The position numbers and the translations under genes are program-made. This document shows, piece by piece, positions 33,086 through 42,131 of a stretch of DNA of 64,000 nt. Within the stretch, counting starts at the first letter, position 1; the number at the start of each line of letters is the position of its first letter. The notes beneath the pieces were generated by a model that saw only the letters and a program-made list of their open reading frames with translations, did no database searches and was not told the origin of the DNA. Source of the stretch: Sutterella seckii (lineage in GTDB: Bacteria; Pseudomonadota; Gammaproteobacteria; Burkholderiales; Burkholderiaceae_F); assembly GCF_009183815.1 (NCBI RefSeq), contig NZ_WEHX01000003.1:25591-89590 (forward strand), written 5' to 3'.

Positions 33086-33970
33086 TTAAGCGAAGGGAAG
33101 CGCATCCCTCCAGGATTCGCGGAAGAAGAGCATGATGGCGTCAAGTCCCGAATGATTGATGCGGTAGCGCGCAAGCTGCTGCACGACGGGCTTCGCATGG
33201 AAGGCGACGCCAAGGCCGGCCGAACGGATCATTTCAACGTCGTTTGCGCCGTCGCCGCAGCAGAGGACTTCACTCAGGGAAGCGCCGTGGAGCTGCGAGA
33301 GCACTTCAACCGCGCGGCGCTTGCCCCTGGCGTCAAGGATTCTGCCGCCGGCAGGGCCCACAACGTCGCCGGTGAGAAGCCCGTTTTCAATGACGAGCTC
33401 GTTGCTCACGGCCCCCGTCATGCCGAGCTTTTTGGCAATGGGGCGCGTGATGAGCGTGAAGCCGCCGGAAACGACGTAGAGCGCGAGGCCGTTGCGGCGC
33501 GCAAACTTCATGAGGACTTCCGCGCCGACGGAGAAGCGCGCGGCTTCCACTGAATGGTCGACGACGCTCACCGGCGCGCCCGCGAGGAGCTTCACGCGGC
33601 GCTGAAGGTTCTCCGCAAAGGGCCATTTTCCTTCCATGGCCTCCTTCGTCATCTGGCGCACTTCGTCGAGGCAGCCTGCGGCAAAGGCCATGTCGTCGAT
33701 GCATTCGTTTTCGATCAGGGTGCTGTCCATGTCGAAGAAGAATGCCTTGAAGGACTTGATGCTGAGTCCTGCCGGAAGGACGAAGAAGTCGGCATTGTGC
33801 CGGGCGGCTTCCGCCTCAAGGTGCGTGAGGTCGGCATCGTCGGGGACATCCTCAAGACGAAGCGACGGTTCGGACGGACGATAAAGCGTGCGTGCGGGGT
33901 GCACTTCATGCGTGAGGTCGAGGAGCAGATCGTGCTCCAGCTCTGCGCCGGTGATCACAATGTCGAGCAT
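33086..33970 (-). CDS. serB: Phosphoserine phosphatase
   Basis: 294 residues. HAD fold with nucleophile loop FFDMDSTLIENECIDDMA (about 77-94), motif II Ser in VVSGGFT, motif III Lys, and CCGDGANDVEM. It catalyses the last step of serine synthesis. An N-terminal region of about 75 residues replaces the ACT-like domain of longer SerB proteins. Minus strand, single gene. Cytoplasmic. Confidence 0.95.
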   Translation of the reverse strand: MLDIVITGAELEHDLLLDLTHEVHPARTLYRPSEPSLRLEDVPDDADLTHLEAEAARHNADFFVLPAGLSIKSFKAFFFDMDSTLIENECIDDMAFAAGCLDEVRQMTKEAMEGKWPFAENLQRRVKLLAGAPVSVVDHSVEAARFSVGAEVLMKFARRNGLALYVVSGGFTLITRPIAKKLGMTGAVSNELVIENGLLTGDVVGPAGGRILDARGKRRAVEVLSQLHGASLSEVLCCGDGANDVEMIRSAGLGVAFHAKPVVQQLARYRINHSGLDAIMLFFRESWRDALPFA

Positions 33971-34199
33971 GGGGGATTCCTTTTGAATTTCTCAATGCGC
34001 GGCCAGTCGTCTCCGCGCGGGATGTCTGAGGAGTCTAGCGCAGTCGCTCTGCAATCGACGGAAATGAAAAGCCCGCGGTTCCGAAATGAACTCGCGGGCT
34101 TTTGTGATCGCAAGCGACCGTGCGGGCTTTGCTTTCTTGAGCTTTCAGAGGCCGTGCATCCTCTTCATGCGAGGGAAGGCAATTCCCGCCGGGCAGTCA

Positions 34200-35618
34200 T
34201 TACTTCTTCTGAGCGTCGAGCTGACGGGCGAAGATGAAGGCCTGCTGGCCGGCGATGCGGCCGAAGGTCACGATGTCGGCCTGAGCGTTGCCGCCGAGGC
34301 GGTTGCCGCCATGGACGCCGCCCGTGACTTCACCGGCAGCGAAGAAGCCCGGAATAACCTGGCCCTTCACGTTGTAGACCTGGGTGAGCGGGTCAATCTT
34401 GATGCCGCCCATCGTGTGGTGGACAGCCGGGGTAACGGCGATCGCGTAGAAGGGGCCCTTGTCGAGGTTGCGCGGCATGTCGGCGCGGCCGAAGGCATCC
34501 TTGTTGGCAGCCTTGCCGGCCTTCCAGGCGTCCATCGTGGCCTTGAGGTCAGCAGCGGGAACGCCCATCTTGCCGGCGATCTCGTCGAGCGTAGCGCCCG
34601 TGAGGCAATAGGGCTGCTTGATGTAGCCGTTCGTCGCCTTGAGGGACTTCTGCATGTCGGAGTCGAAGAAGAGGTAGGCGATGCCGTCCTTCTGCTTCAG
34701 GATGGCGGCGGAAACCGCGTCGCGCGTCTGAAGTTCGTTGAAGAAGCGCTTGCCTTCCTTATTGACGAGGATGGCGCCGTTGCCGCGGACGGCTTCGGTG
34801 ATCATTTCGCCAACCTTAGGCACAACGGTCGGGTGCGTCTGAATCTGGTCCATCTGGATCAGGTTGGCGCCGATCTTCTCGGCAAGGAGGAGACCATCGC
34901 CCGTGGCGCCCGGATGGTTCGTCGTGGCAAAGCCCTTGAGGCGCGGCACATACTTCGAAACGAGTTCGTTGTTGGCGCCGAAGCCGCCGGCAGCGTTCAC
35001 GACCGCCTTAGAGTGAATCGTGTAGGTGCCGTTCTTATCCTTCACCTGGATGCCTGTCACGCGGCCGGTCTTGTCCGTGAGGATCTTGGTGGCCTGGGTG
35101 TTGGTGCGGATGTCGATCTTCTCAGCCTTGGCAGCCGTGTAGAGGGTGCGGACAACTTCCGGGCCGACGAGCGCGCCGCCGGTCGGACGGTGCGTGCGCG
35201 GGAAGGTGGCGCCGGCCATCAGGCCGACGTCGCGAAAATCGCCGCCGTGGGCGAGGAGCCAGTCAACGGAGGAGGCGGACTTCTCGGCGAGCGTGCGCAC
35301 GAGCGCCGGGTCGTTGAGCCAGTGGCCGCCCTTCATCGTGTCGAAATACATGATTTCGACGGAGTCCTTCGTGCCCTTAGCCTTCTGCAGAGCCGTTTCC
35401 GTGGCGTTCAGGCCGCCAGCGGCGCGGACGGTGTTGCCGCCGACCATCGCCATCTTTTCAATGACGACAACCTTGGCGCCGAGTTCGTTGGCCTGAACAG
35501 CAGCCGAAAGGCCGGCGCCGCCCGCGCCGATAACCGCGATGTCGACATTGATGTCTTCAGCGGCACCGGCAGTTCCGAAGCAGGCCATGACGGCAGCGGC
35601 AACCAGAATCTTCTTCAT
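34200..35618 (-). CDS. Sec-exported FAD flavoprotein, fumarate-reductase type
   Basis: 472 residues from MKKILVAAAVMACFGTAGA, a Sec signal peptide, with AAGGAAAG upstream. FAD motif VIGAGGAGLSAAVQANELG; no haem motif. Compared with Shewanella flavocytochrome c3 it keeps the active-site set: QTHP (His365 equivalent), TEAVRGNGA (Thr377-Glu378), GKRFFNE (Arg402, proton donor), HHTMGG (His504) and GNRLGGNA (Arg544). So it most likely reduces fumarate or a close dicarboxylate in the periplasm, taking electrons from a separate cytochrome. The cytochrome at 37946 is a candidate partner but is closer to another flavoprotein gene. Confidence 0.92.
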   Translation of the reverse strand: MKKILVAAAVMACFGTAGAAEDINVDIAVIGAGGAGLSAAVQANELGAKVVVIEKMAMVGGNTVRAAGGLNATETALQKAKGTKDSVEIMYFDTMKGGHWLNDPALVRTLAEKSASSVDWLLAHGGDFRDVGLMAGATFPRTHRPTGGALVGPEVVRTLYTAAKAEKIDIRTNTQATKILTDKTGRVTGIQVKDKNGTYTIHSKAVVNAAGGFGANNELVSKYVPRLKGFATTNHPGATGDGLLLAEKIGANLIQMDQIQTHPTVVPKVGEMITEAVRGNGAILVNKEGKRFFNELQTRDAVSAAILKQKDGIAYLFFDSDMQKSLKATNGYIKQPYCLTGATLDEIAGKMGVPAADLKATMDAWKAGKAANKDAFGRADMPRNLDKGPFYAIAVTPAVHHTMGGIKIDPLTQVYNVKGQVIPGFFAAGEVTGGVHGGNRLGGNAQADIVTFGRIAGQQAFIFARQLDAQKK

Positions 35619-35948
35619 TTTTTCTTTCCTTTTAAGGTGCGGGACTGCGCCTGAAATGAGCACAGCGCCCAATGGAGTATGAATCCCGTAGGACTCAACC
35701 TTCGGCAGAATGTTAACCTGAAAAAAAAAGGATGACGAGAAGTGAGACGACGTTGCTATCTCTTTATGGGTATTACTGAATCGGAAATTGAAGAGACTTT
35801 GATGCCTGCAAAAGAGAAACCATCCCTTAACAATGAGTTTTTTTGAGGAATGCATTACTTCTCTTCCTTGAAAATGCGTATAAACCCGCTTATCCGCAGT
35901 GGGCATTTCTGCCCGAACCGTTAGTTCTTTTTTCGGAGGAATCGAAAC
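35619..35948. other. Divergent intergenic region between the flavoprotein and dprA genes
   Basis: 330 bases, locally AT-rich, with an A-run at about 35720-35730. A TATAAA near 35880 could be a -10 for the plus-strand gene but its -35 is poor. No FNR-type TTGAT-N4-ATCAA site was seen. Confidence 0.4.
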
Positions 35949-36785
35949 ATGCCGTCACTGAGCCGGGAGGATTTTCAGGCGCTTTATGCACTGGAGCGCG
36001 AAGCCGGATCGGGTCTGGGCGTCGCGGAGCTCAGAAAAGAGCTCTCGCTCACCTTCCCTCAGGGGGCGCGCGTTCTCACGCGCGGGTCGGAAGACTATCC
36101 GCAGGCGCTCGACGCCCTCGCGGATCCGCCGAAGGTGCTCTGTGCTCTGGGAGACCTGACGCTCCTCGACCGGCAGCTTCTTGTTTCGATCGTGGGATCA
36201 AGAAACGCAGCGGCTGAGCGGTGCGAAGCCGCTTCCTTCATTGCGTCTGATCTCGCTGCACGAGGCGCCGTCATTGTTTCGGGGCTTGCTGCCGGGATCG
36301 ACCGCGCCGCCCACGAAGGGGCGCTTGCCGCGTGGACGAATGAATCCCGGCGCGGCCGCACTGCGGCTGTGCTCGGCACGCCGCTCTCCTTCCCCTGGCC
36401 CCCTGAGAACGCAAAGCTCTATGAGGAAATCGTCTCGACAGGGCTCGCGCTTTCCGAAGTGCCGCAGGCCGAAGGCCGGCGCTTCGACCCAAATGAGCGG
36501 ATGAGGTCCCTCAAGCGCAGGAACCGCATCGTTGCCGCGCTCGGCACCGGAACGCTCGTCATGGCGGCGGCTTCGGGCTCGAGCACCCTCATTGAGGTCG
36601 ACTATGCGCTCGGTCTCGGCCGTCCAGTCATCCTCTGGTACGAGTGCGCGAATGAACCCTGGGCGAAGGAACTCCTTGCCCGCGATCTCAGGGACGGCGA
36701 CGGCCGGGCGCTTGTTGCGGTCGCACGGGATGCGGTGGAAGCGGAGGAAATCCTCTCGCCCTGGAGCCGGGTCTGGTGGCTTTGA
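35949..36785 (+). CDS. dprA: DprA/Smf-like DNA-processing protein, short form
   Basis: 278 residues, a nearly bare Rossmann-like DprA core: VGSRNAAAE, SGLAAGIDRAAHEGALA, and the RMRSLKRRNRIVAALG segment that corresponds to the FPxRNRxIS motif. DprA loads RecA on incoming single-stranded DNA in natural transformation. Typical DprA proteins have 350-390 residues with an N-terminal SAM and often a C-terminal winged helix; both are reduced or absent here. No other competence gene is in the window. A LOG/MoCo-carrier-like role of the same fold is possible but the DprA motifs argue against it. Confidence 0.85.
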   Translation: MPSLSREDFQALYALEREAGSGLGVAELRKELSLTFPQGARVLTRGSEDYPQALDALADPPKVLCALGDLTLLDRQLLVSIVGSRNAAAERCEAASFIASDLAARGAVIVSGLAAGIDRAAHEGALAAWTNESRRGRTAAVLGTPLSFPWPPENAKLYEEIVSTGLALSEVPQAEGRRFDPNERMRSLKRRNRIVAALGTGTLVMAAASGSSTLIEVDYALGLGRPVILWYECANEPWAKELLARDLRDGDGRALVAVARDAVEAEEILSPWSRVWWL

Positions 36786-36787
36786 GG

Positions 36788-37723
36788 TTAGTGCTTCCCG
36801 AGGCGCGGCAGGTGCCGCACCTGCACCATGAGAAGGCCGGCGAGCATCAGGAGCGACCCTGCGATGAATGCCGGCCCGATTGATTCGCCGAGAAGAAGAA
36901 CGGAAAAGAGAACGCCGAAGAAGGGCGTCATGAAGACGAGGACGCCGAGGCGCGCCGCGAGATAGACCTTGAGCATCTGGCACCAGACCAGGTAGGACGC
37001 AAAGGAGACGATGAAGATCTGAAAGAGCAGGCTCGCCCAGGCGACGGGCGTCCCGATGAAGGTCGACTGGCCGGTGAGAAGCGCAATGGGCGTGAGTGTC
37101 GCAGCCGCGAAGATGAGCTGGGAGAAGAGCATCTGCGTGGGGGCGGCGTTGTTCATCGTCGTCGCTCTCAGGAAGACGGTGGTGAGGCCCCAGGACACGC
37201 CCGAGAGGAGGCCGAGAAAGTCGCCGAGGATCCAGAGGTCGCTCCCGGCTGAGGTTCCCGCGAGGAATGCCGGCACGAAGAAGGCCGTCACGATGCCCGC
37301 AAAGGCAACAAAGAGTCCCGCCCACTGAATGAGGGAAAGGCGCTCCTCGGGAAGGCGGATGGAGAGCCCTACCGCCGCAAAGAAAGGCGCCGTATAGAGG
37401 AGCACCGACATGTGGGACGCCGTCGTGAAGCGGAGGCCTTCGGCAACGAAGAAGAATTCGCCCACAAAGCCGAGCCCCACCAGAGCTACGTCGCGGAACC
37501 TGACGTTCCAGTTCCATTTCTCATGAAGGAAGAAGCGGTTGGCGATGAGGAGCAGAATCGCCGCCGCTGCGGAGCGCAGTCCGACCTGCAGCATCGGACT
37601 GATGTCCGTGCCGGCTGCCTTGATGGCAGTCTGCTGCATGCCCCAGGTCATGGAAAGGAGGACGCAGATGACAAAGGCGCGTAGGTCGATGGGACGGCGG
37701 ACGGGAGCTGTGGGAAGAGCCAT
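36788..37723 (-). CDS. EamA-family (DMT) exporter
   Basis: 311 residues from MALPTAPVRRP; a longer start at 37762 is possible. Ten membrane segments arranged as two EamA repeats (ICVLLSMTWGMQQTAIK near the N-terminus; SGVSWGLTTVFLRA in the second). Drug/metabolite transporters of this type export amino acids or small metabolites; no substrate cue is present. Its stop lies 2 bases from the dprA stop (convergent). Confidence 0.9.
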   Translation of the reverse strand: MALPTAPVRRPIDLRAFVICVLLSMTWGMQQTAIKAAGTDISPMLQVGLRSAAAAILLLIANRFFLHEKWNWNVRFRDVALVGLGFVGEFFFVAEGLRFTTASHMSVLLYTAPFFAAVGLSIRLPEERLSLIQWAGLFVAFAGIVTAFFVPAFLAGTSAGSDLWILGDFLGLLSGVSWGLTTVFLRATTMNNAAPTQMLFSQLIFAAATLTPIALLTGQSTFIGTPVAWASLLFQIFIVSFASYLVWCQMLKVYLAARLGVLVFMTPFFGVLFSVLLLGESIGPAFIAGSLLMLAGLLMVQVRHLPRLGKH

Positions 37724-37945
37724 GACGGAAGGCAGGCAGAATATTGAGGGTAAAGAGCGCAACTATACGCCTCGGGCAGAAGCAGGCCTTGTTTCGGGAC
37801 GTCTTTTGACGGTTGAATGAAGTCTGACTGAGTGCTTTTCCGCGGCTCCAGGTTAATGGAAAGAATGCGAAAAAAAAACGCCGAAGCGGTTCGCGCCGGC
37901 GGGAGCAAGAGAAAGGAGAGAAGAAGAGATTGGGTTTTGCGCGGG

Positions 37946-38296
37946 TTACTTCACCTTGAAGTTGAATTCGTGGCACTGATTGCAGTAGTTTTCGCTTTCC
38001 TGATGCATCAGGTGGCAGTTCGTGCATTCGAGCGTGTCGCCGTAGTGTGGCGAGACGTGCGGATTGGTGGGCTTGACGTTCTTCGTCTTCGCGACGAGCT
38101 GCTTGGTGTTATGGCAGCCCGTGCAGGTTTCGATCGTCGGCATCTCGGGATTCTTCATGTCCTGACCGTGGCAGGTCTGGCACTGAAGGCCGGCTTTGAT
38201 GTGCTGTTCGGCGAGCTTTTCACCCGCCTGGACGGAAGCGGCGCTGCCGAGCAGGATGGCCGTGGCGGCAACGGCAGTAAAGAGAGAGCGGAACAT
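37946..38296 (-). CDS. Periplasmic tetrahaem cytochrome c
   Basis: 116 residues from MFRSLFTAV with a Sec signal ending near SVQAG. Four CxxCH haem motifs: CQTCH, CTGCH, CTNCH, CNQCH, plus spare histidines for bis-His ligation. This matches the small tetrahaem domain of Shewanella-type flavocytochrome c fumarate reductases, here as a free subunit. The gene follows the Tat flavoprotein gene on the same strand (262-base gap), so it most likely feeds electrons to that flavoprotein, possibly also to the one at 34200. Confidence 0.93.
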   Translation of the reverse strand: MFRSLFTAVAATAILLGSAASVQAGEKLAEQHIKAGLQCQTCHGQDMKNPEMPTIETCTGCHNTKQLVAKTKNVKPTNPHVSPHYGDTLECTNCHLMHQESENYCNQCHEFNFKVK

Positions 38297-38558
38297 TCTG
38301 GGGCCTGATGGGAAGGTCGTTCGGAAATCGGGGAAAGCGGCCTTGAAGCGCAGATCCCTGGCAGGAGTTCTTCCGAACAAAATGATTTTTAAGGAGTTTC
38401 GCTAACGAACCGAGGGTTTCGTCAGGGAATAAGAAAACCGGGCGCCCGGGAAGGGCCTCGGCTCGCAAGGTGATTCAGCCGGTACTTCTGAAGAGCAACT
38501 ACCCGGAGAAGCGGAGAGTGCTCAGCTCTCCGGGCAGGACTTCAAAGGAAGGGCTCAA
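38297..38558. other. Intergenic region between flavoprotein and cytochrome genes
   Basis: Holds two hairpins read on minus: CCCGGAGA/TCTCCGGG at 38502-38534 and a tight CCGGGCGCCCGG at about 38439-38450 followed by TTTTC. These may partially end transcription so that the cytochrome is made at a different level. Confidence 0.4.
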
Positions 38559-40109
38559 TTACATCTTGGCGAACTCTTCACCGGCGATCATGCCGAAGGT
38601 GAGAGCATCGATCACGGCCACCGTGCCGAGGCGCGAGGCGCCGTGCACGCCGCCCGTCACTTCGCCGCCGGCGAAGAGGCCCTTGATCGGCTGGTGCGTC
38701 GTCGCGGAAATGACCTGAGCCTTTTCGTTGATCATGACGCCGCCCATCGTGTGGTGGATCTTCGGAGCGACTTCAATGCCGTAGAACGGAGCCTTCGAAA
38801 CATCAAGACCGTTGCTGAACTTGAGGTTGCGGTGGAATTCCGGATCCTCGCCTTTCTTGATGAACTCGTTGTAGCGGGCAACCTGTTCAAGGAACGGCTT
38901 CTTGTTGATTTTGAAGTAGTCGGCGAGCTCGTCGAGCGTGTTGAACTTCTTCACCGTGCCCATTTCGAGCGGGAGCTTGACGAAGTTCGGGTTGATCGAC
39001 TTGACGATCGCATCGTCGGCGATGGCGATCGGGTAGTTTTCATCAGCGCCGATGACCTTGAAGAGGGCGTCGGACTTGATCTTGCGGCCGGCGTGTTCGT
39101 CCATGAAGCGCAGGCCCGTCTTGCGGTCGACGACGATGCCGTAGTCCATGCAGGCGTGGTTCGTGAAGTTGACGGAAACGCCGAAGCCTTTTTCACGCGG
39201 GTTGGTGTAGGGGAGGAACTGCAGCCAGCAGAGCTGAACCGGAGCAGCGCCGATGCCGAGGGCCTTCACGAGAACGCCGGCCGTGGCGCCAGGCTGGTTC
39301 GTGGAGTCCGTGGTCGGAACAACGCGCGGATCCTGGACCTGACGGAACCAGATGTCGCGGGAGAAGCCGCCGGCGGCGAGCATGACGCCGAGCTTGGCGC
39401 GGACAACCTTCTGCTTGCCGGTTTTGTTCTCGAGGTCGTCGGACTGGAGCTTCTGGTTGAAGCGATAGCCTTCGCGGTAGGTGATGCCGACAACAGCGTC
39501 GCCGTCCATCACGAAGTCGTCGAACTTGGCGCGGGTAAGAACCGTGACGTTCTTTTCCTTCTTGATGGCTTCGTACATCGGGTGGATGTAGCCAGAGCCC
39601 GTACCGGCCTTAATCTCATAGGAGCGCGGAACCGAGTGGCCGGCTTCGAACAGCATCTTGTTGGGAACGAATTCAGCGCCGGTTTCCTCAACGAACTTGA
39701 TCGTGTCGTTGCAGCGGTCGGCGATGACGCCGAGGAGGTTCGTGTAGTTGAGGCCGAGACCGTCCTTCAGGCAGTCTTCAATGAAGAGCTCCTTGCTGTC
39801 CTTGATGCCCTGGGCTTTCTGCACGGGGTTGACCGGGCAGGCGACGTTGCCGCCGCAGATGGCGGAGTTGCCGCCGACGACCGGCATCTTCTCAATCATG
39901 AGAACCTTCTTGCCGCCGCGGGCAGCCTTGAGGGCGCAGGCCATGCCGGCGAAGCCGGAGCCGATGATGACGACGTCGTACTCGGCGTCAAACTTCTTCA
40001 CCTGAGCAGCAGGAATGCCGGCATTGGCGGCAGCGCTCGCCATCAGAGTGGCGGCCATGGCAGCGCCGGTCTTGAGGAGGCTGCGGCGAGCGAGATTCAG
40101 TTCGGACAT
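38559..40109 (-). CDS. Tat-exported flavocytochrome-type reductase flavoprotein, substrate unknown
   Basis: 516 residues. Twin-arginine signal ARRSLLKTGAAMAATLMASA; FAD motif VIIGSGFAGMACALKAARGG; IEKMPVVGGNSAICGG. The fold is that of fumarate reductase flavoproteins, but the active site differs from Fcc3: the QTHP histidine is replaced (QFLPY), the Thr-Glu pair is missing, and GGNA is TVAV, while the proton-donor Arg (GLRFMDE), IHHTMGG and ASRLG are kept. A substrate other than fumarate, such as another unsaturated acid, is therefore likely. It pairs with the tetrahaem cytochrome gene downstream. Confidence 0.9.
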   Translation of the reverse strand: MSELNLARRSLLKTGAAMAATLMASAAANAGIPAAQVKKFDAEYDVVIIGSGFAGMACALKAARGGKKVLMIEKMPVVGGNSAICGGNVACPVNPVQKAQGIKDSKELFIEDCLKDGLGLNYTNLLGVIADRCNDTIKFVEETGAEFVPNKMLFEAGHSVPRSYEIKAGTGSGYIHPMYEAIKKEKNVTVLTRAKFDDFVMDGDAVVGITYREGYRFNQKLQSDDLENKTGKQKVVRAKLGVMLAAGGFSRDIWFRQVQDPRVVPTTDSTNQPGATAGVLVKALGIGAAPVQLCWLQFLPYTNPREKGFGVSVNFTNHACMDYGIVVDRKTGLRFMDEHAGRKIKSDALFKVIGADENYPIAIADDAIVKSINPNFVKLPLEMGTVKKFNTLDELADYFKINKKPFLEQVARYNEFIKKGEDPEFHRNLKFSNGLDVSKAPFYGIEVAPKIHHTMGGVMINEKAQVISATTHQPIKGLFAGGEVTGGVHGASRLGTVAVIDALTFGMIAGEEFAKM

Positions 40110-40231
40110 TGTGTTTTCCTTTGAAGGTTGATGGAAGCTGCCGTACCCGGCGTCTTCCGGATCCGCTTACGGAGAGGTCAAATCCGCATCCGTGATGGAA
40201 GTAATTCTGAAGGATCTCTGAAAACGTGCGG

Positions 40232-40247
40232 CTATACCTTGGTATAG
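40232..40247. promoter_or_regulatory. 16-bp palindromic operator candidate upstream of the Tat flavoprotein gene
   Basis: CTATACC-TT-GGTATAG, perfect 7-2-7 dyad, 122 bases before the flavoprotein start. The ATAC...GTAT core would suit a LysR-type regulator and the 7-2-7 form a LuxR-type response regulator. No regulator gene is adjacent. Confidence 0.5.
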
Positions 40248-40267
40248 GCGGATAGGAAAGCAGAATG

Positions 40268-40302
40268 AAAAAAAGCCCGTACGGGCCTGATCCGTACGGG
40301 CT
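40268..40302 (-). terminator. Terminator behind the porin remnant
   Basis: AGCCCGTACGG / CCGTACGGGCT, on the minus strand followed by seven T. It still serves the broken porin gene. Confidence 0.88.
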
Positions 40303-40334
40303 CTGAAGCAATGTCCAGCGTCTGGAGGCTTTCT

Positions 40335-41041
40335 TCAGAAGGCGAGCGCCATGCCGGCGGCAGTATGCCAGGTGTCGTGATCGATGCCGGCGTCGCTTCG
40401 CTCCATCCTTTCCGCCGTGTAGGCGTCGCCCGCATAGACGAGCGCCTTCTTGCTGAGCGGAAAGATGTACATCGCGATGAAGCCGTATTTTTCGAGATCC
40501 TCTTCGAATGCGGCTTTTTCCGTCGCCTTGTCGGCGTTGAAGATTTCGCCGCCGGCCTTGCCGTAGAAGACTGCGGCCTGAATGTTGGCGCCGGGCGTTC
40601 CGGGCATATTTTCAAAGAGCGCCCCGACCGTGGTGCTCCAGCCGTCAAACTGCCCGACGACCCCGCTGACGTTGTGCTTCGCGAGGTAGCTACCCGAGAG
40701 GAAGCTTGACGCCCCCACCCAGCTCCAGACCGTTTCATTGCGGCCGAGCTGGAAGCCGAGGTAGGGCGTGACGTCGCCGATCTTGTAGTTGGCGCCGAAG
40801 CCGACCGAGTAGGCGTCTCCGAGACGCGGGTCGGCCGTGCTCGAGCGCATGATGGTGTCGGCCATCACGATCGACTGCAGCGGTCCGCGGTCGATCGTGA
40901 CGAGCGTTCGGCGTCCGCATTGCCCTCAAGGCCGGCGCTCGAATTCGTTTCGAACGAGTACTGGAGGTAGGCCATGGCGCCCGCACAGTCGGGCGACACG
41001 TAGGTAGGGCGGATTCGTGAATTTTCACTAAACCGCCCCCC
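40335..41041 (-). pseudogene. Outer-membrane porin, N-terminal half missing and frameshifted
   Basis: The 3' part of a Gram-negative trimeric porin. Reading begins at about 41041 with GRFSENSRIRPTYVSPD and AMAYLQYSFETNSSAG, then breaks near 40904, where one base is missing. The next frame continues LVTIDRGPLQSIVMADTIM and runs through typical porin strands (DAYSVGFGANYKIGDVTPYL, FIAMYIFPLSKKALVYAGDAY) to the terminal Phe expected for BAM recognition. About 235 residues remain of a normal 350-400. The missing 5' part ends where transposase sequence starts, so insertion followed by decay is the likely cause. Confidence 0.82.
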
Positions 41042-41079
41042 TTGCGCCCATGAGGCTCAATTCGGGACGAGATCCTCTA

Positions 41080-42037
41080 TCAGAACGCTCCCGTCGTGGT
41101 GAGCGGCTCCGCTTCGTGATTCCTTTTCCCAACGGTGCTGTGGAGCAGGAAGGTCTCGACATACTCAATGGCTTGCACGGGATCATTCTGAACGCCGCGG
41201 CGAATCTCATTGAAGGAGATGACTCGAGCACTTCTCTGTTCGCGGTTTTTCAGACGACGAATCAGTTCCAGAATGGCCATAGCCAACTTGTTGATCTGAG
41301 CGATGTTCTCGATTAAGTTGGTGTTCTTCATCTGAGAGCGATCCTGCCCAAAATCCACATCCAGAATGTAGTGGAGGTGGTTTTCGATCTGCCAATGATT
41401 TCGAACTGCACGTAGAAGTTGCTTTGCAATCTCGGGCTCAGTTGGGCTCAAGGATGAAATAGCGAACCTTCTCCGTAGTCTCCTCTTCTTTACCGCCGGC
41501 TCGAATCTCCGTCCGCCAACTTGTCTGCCGCACGATACACCCCTCTTTCAGCCCGAGCCAAACCTTGAGAAGCTCTTTCGGCAGAAGCTCTCCGGGGAGC
41601 ACCTCAATGAGGCGCCGTTCTTTACGACCGTGTCCAACTTCTTTGGTTTCATGGTGATGCTCCACCGGTGTCTGCGAAAAGCAAAGCTCAATCTCCTTGC
41701 ATAGCTTCCCTTGGTTTTGCTTCACGGCAAGACAATAATCAGCCCTCGCTTCGTTCATCAGCATCGTCACGAACTTACGTTGGCAGTGCATCGCATCTCC
41801 CGTGACGATAGTTCCCTGCAAGTCAAGCAATTGCGCGAACTTGAGAGCAGCAGGAATTTCATTGGACTTTTTGTCGATGAGCACCTGGGCGAAGGCAATG
41901 CCGGCTTCCGTGCTGTAGAAGCTCAGGAACTGATGCTGTTCTCCGCGCTCGTGCAGAAGGCGATCTTGCTCCCTTATCCGGGCGTCAACTTCCAGCGTTT
42001 TTCTACTCCCTACCCAGAGGTAGCTTAAAAACGGCAA
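41080..42037 (-). pseudogene. ISAs1-family transposase remnant, truncated and frameshifted
   Basis: The upstream frame (42037-41438) has the ISAs1 core: STEAGIAFAQVLIDKKSNEI, TIVTGDAMHCQRKFV (second catalytic Asp) and ADYCLAVKQNQGKL, ending VRYFILEPN-stop. In the neighbouring frame it continues LSPTEPEIAKQLLRAVRNHW, QIENHLHYILDVDFGQDRSQ and IENIAQINKLAMAIL to 41080. The break near 41450 fits loss of one base (or four). The N-terminal domain with the first catalytic Asp is missing, so the element is dead. It abuts the truncated porin. Confidence 0.85.
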
Positions 42038-42066
42038 CGGTTGCCTGAAATAACCACAAAAATGAC

Positions 42067-42118
42067 TTGCGCTTCGTGCGCTTTTTCTTTATAATCGAGA
42101 GTATTACGATACTCTCGA
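42067..42118 (+). promoter_or_regulatory. Promoter and hairpin ahead of a transposase fragment
   Basis: TTGCGC (42067-42072), 17-bp spacer, TATAAT (42090-42095), directly followed by a perfect 10-bp inverted repeat TCGAGAGTAT-TACG-ATACTCTCGA (42095-42118). Probably the left end of an insertion sequence; a hairpin at the 5' end of the mRNA can limit transposase expression. Confidence 0.55.
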
Positions 42119-42131
42119 AAGAAGCCCGCAA

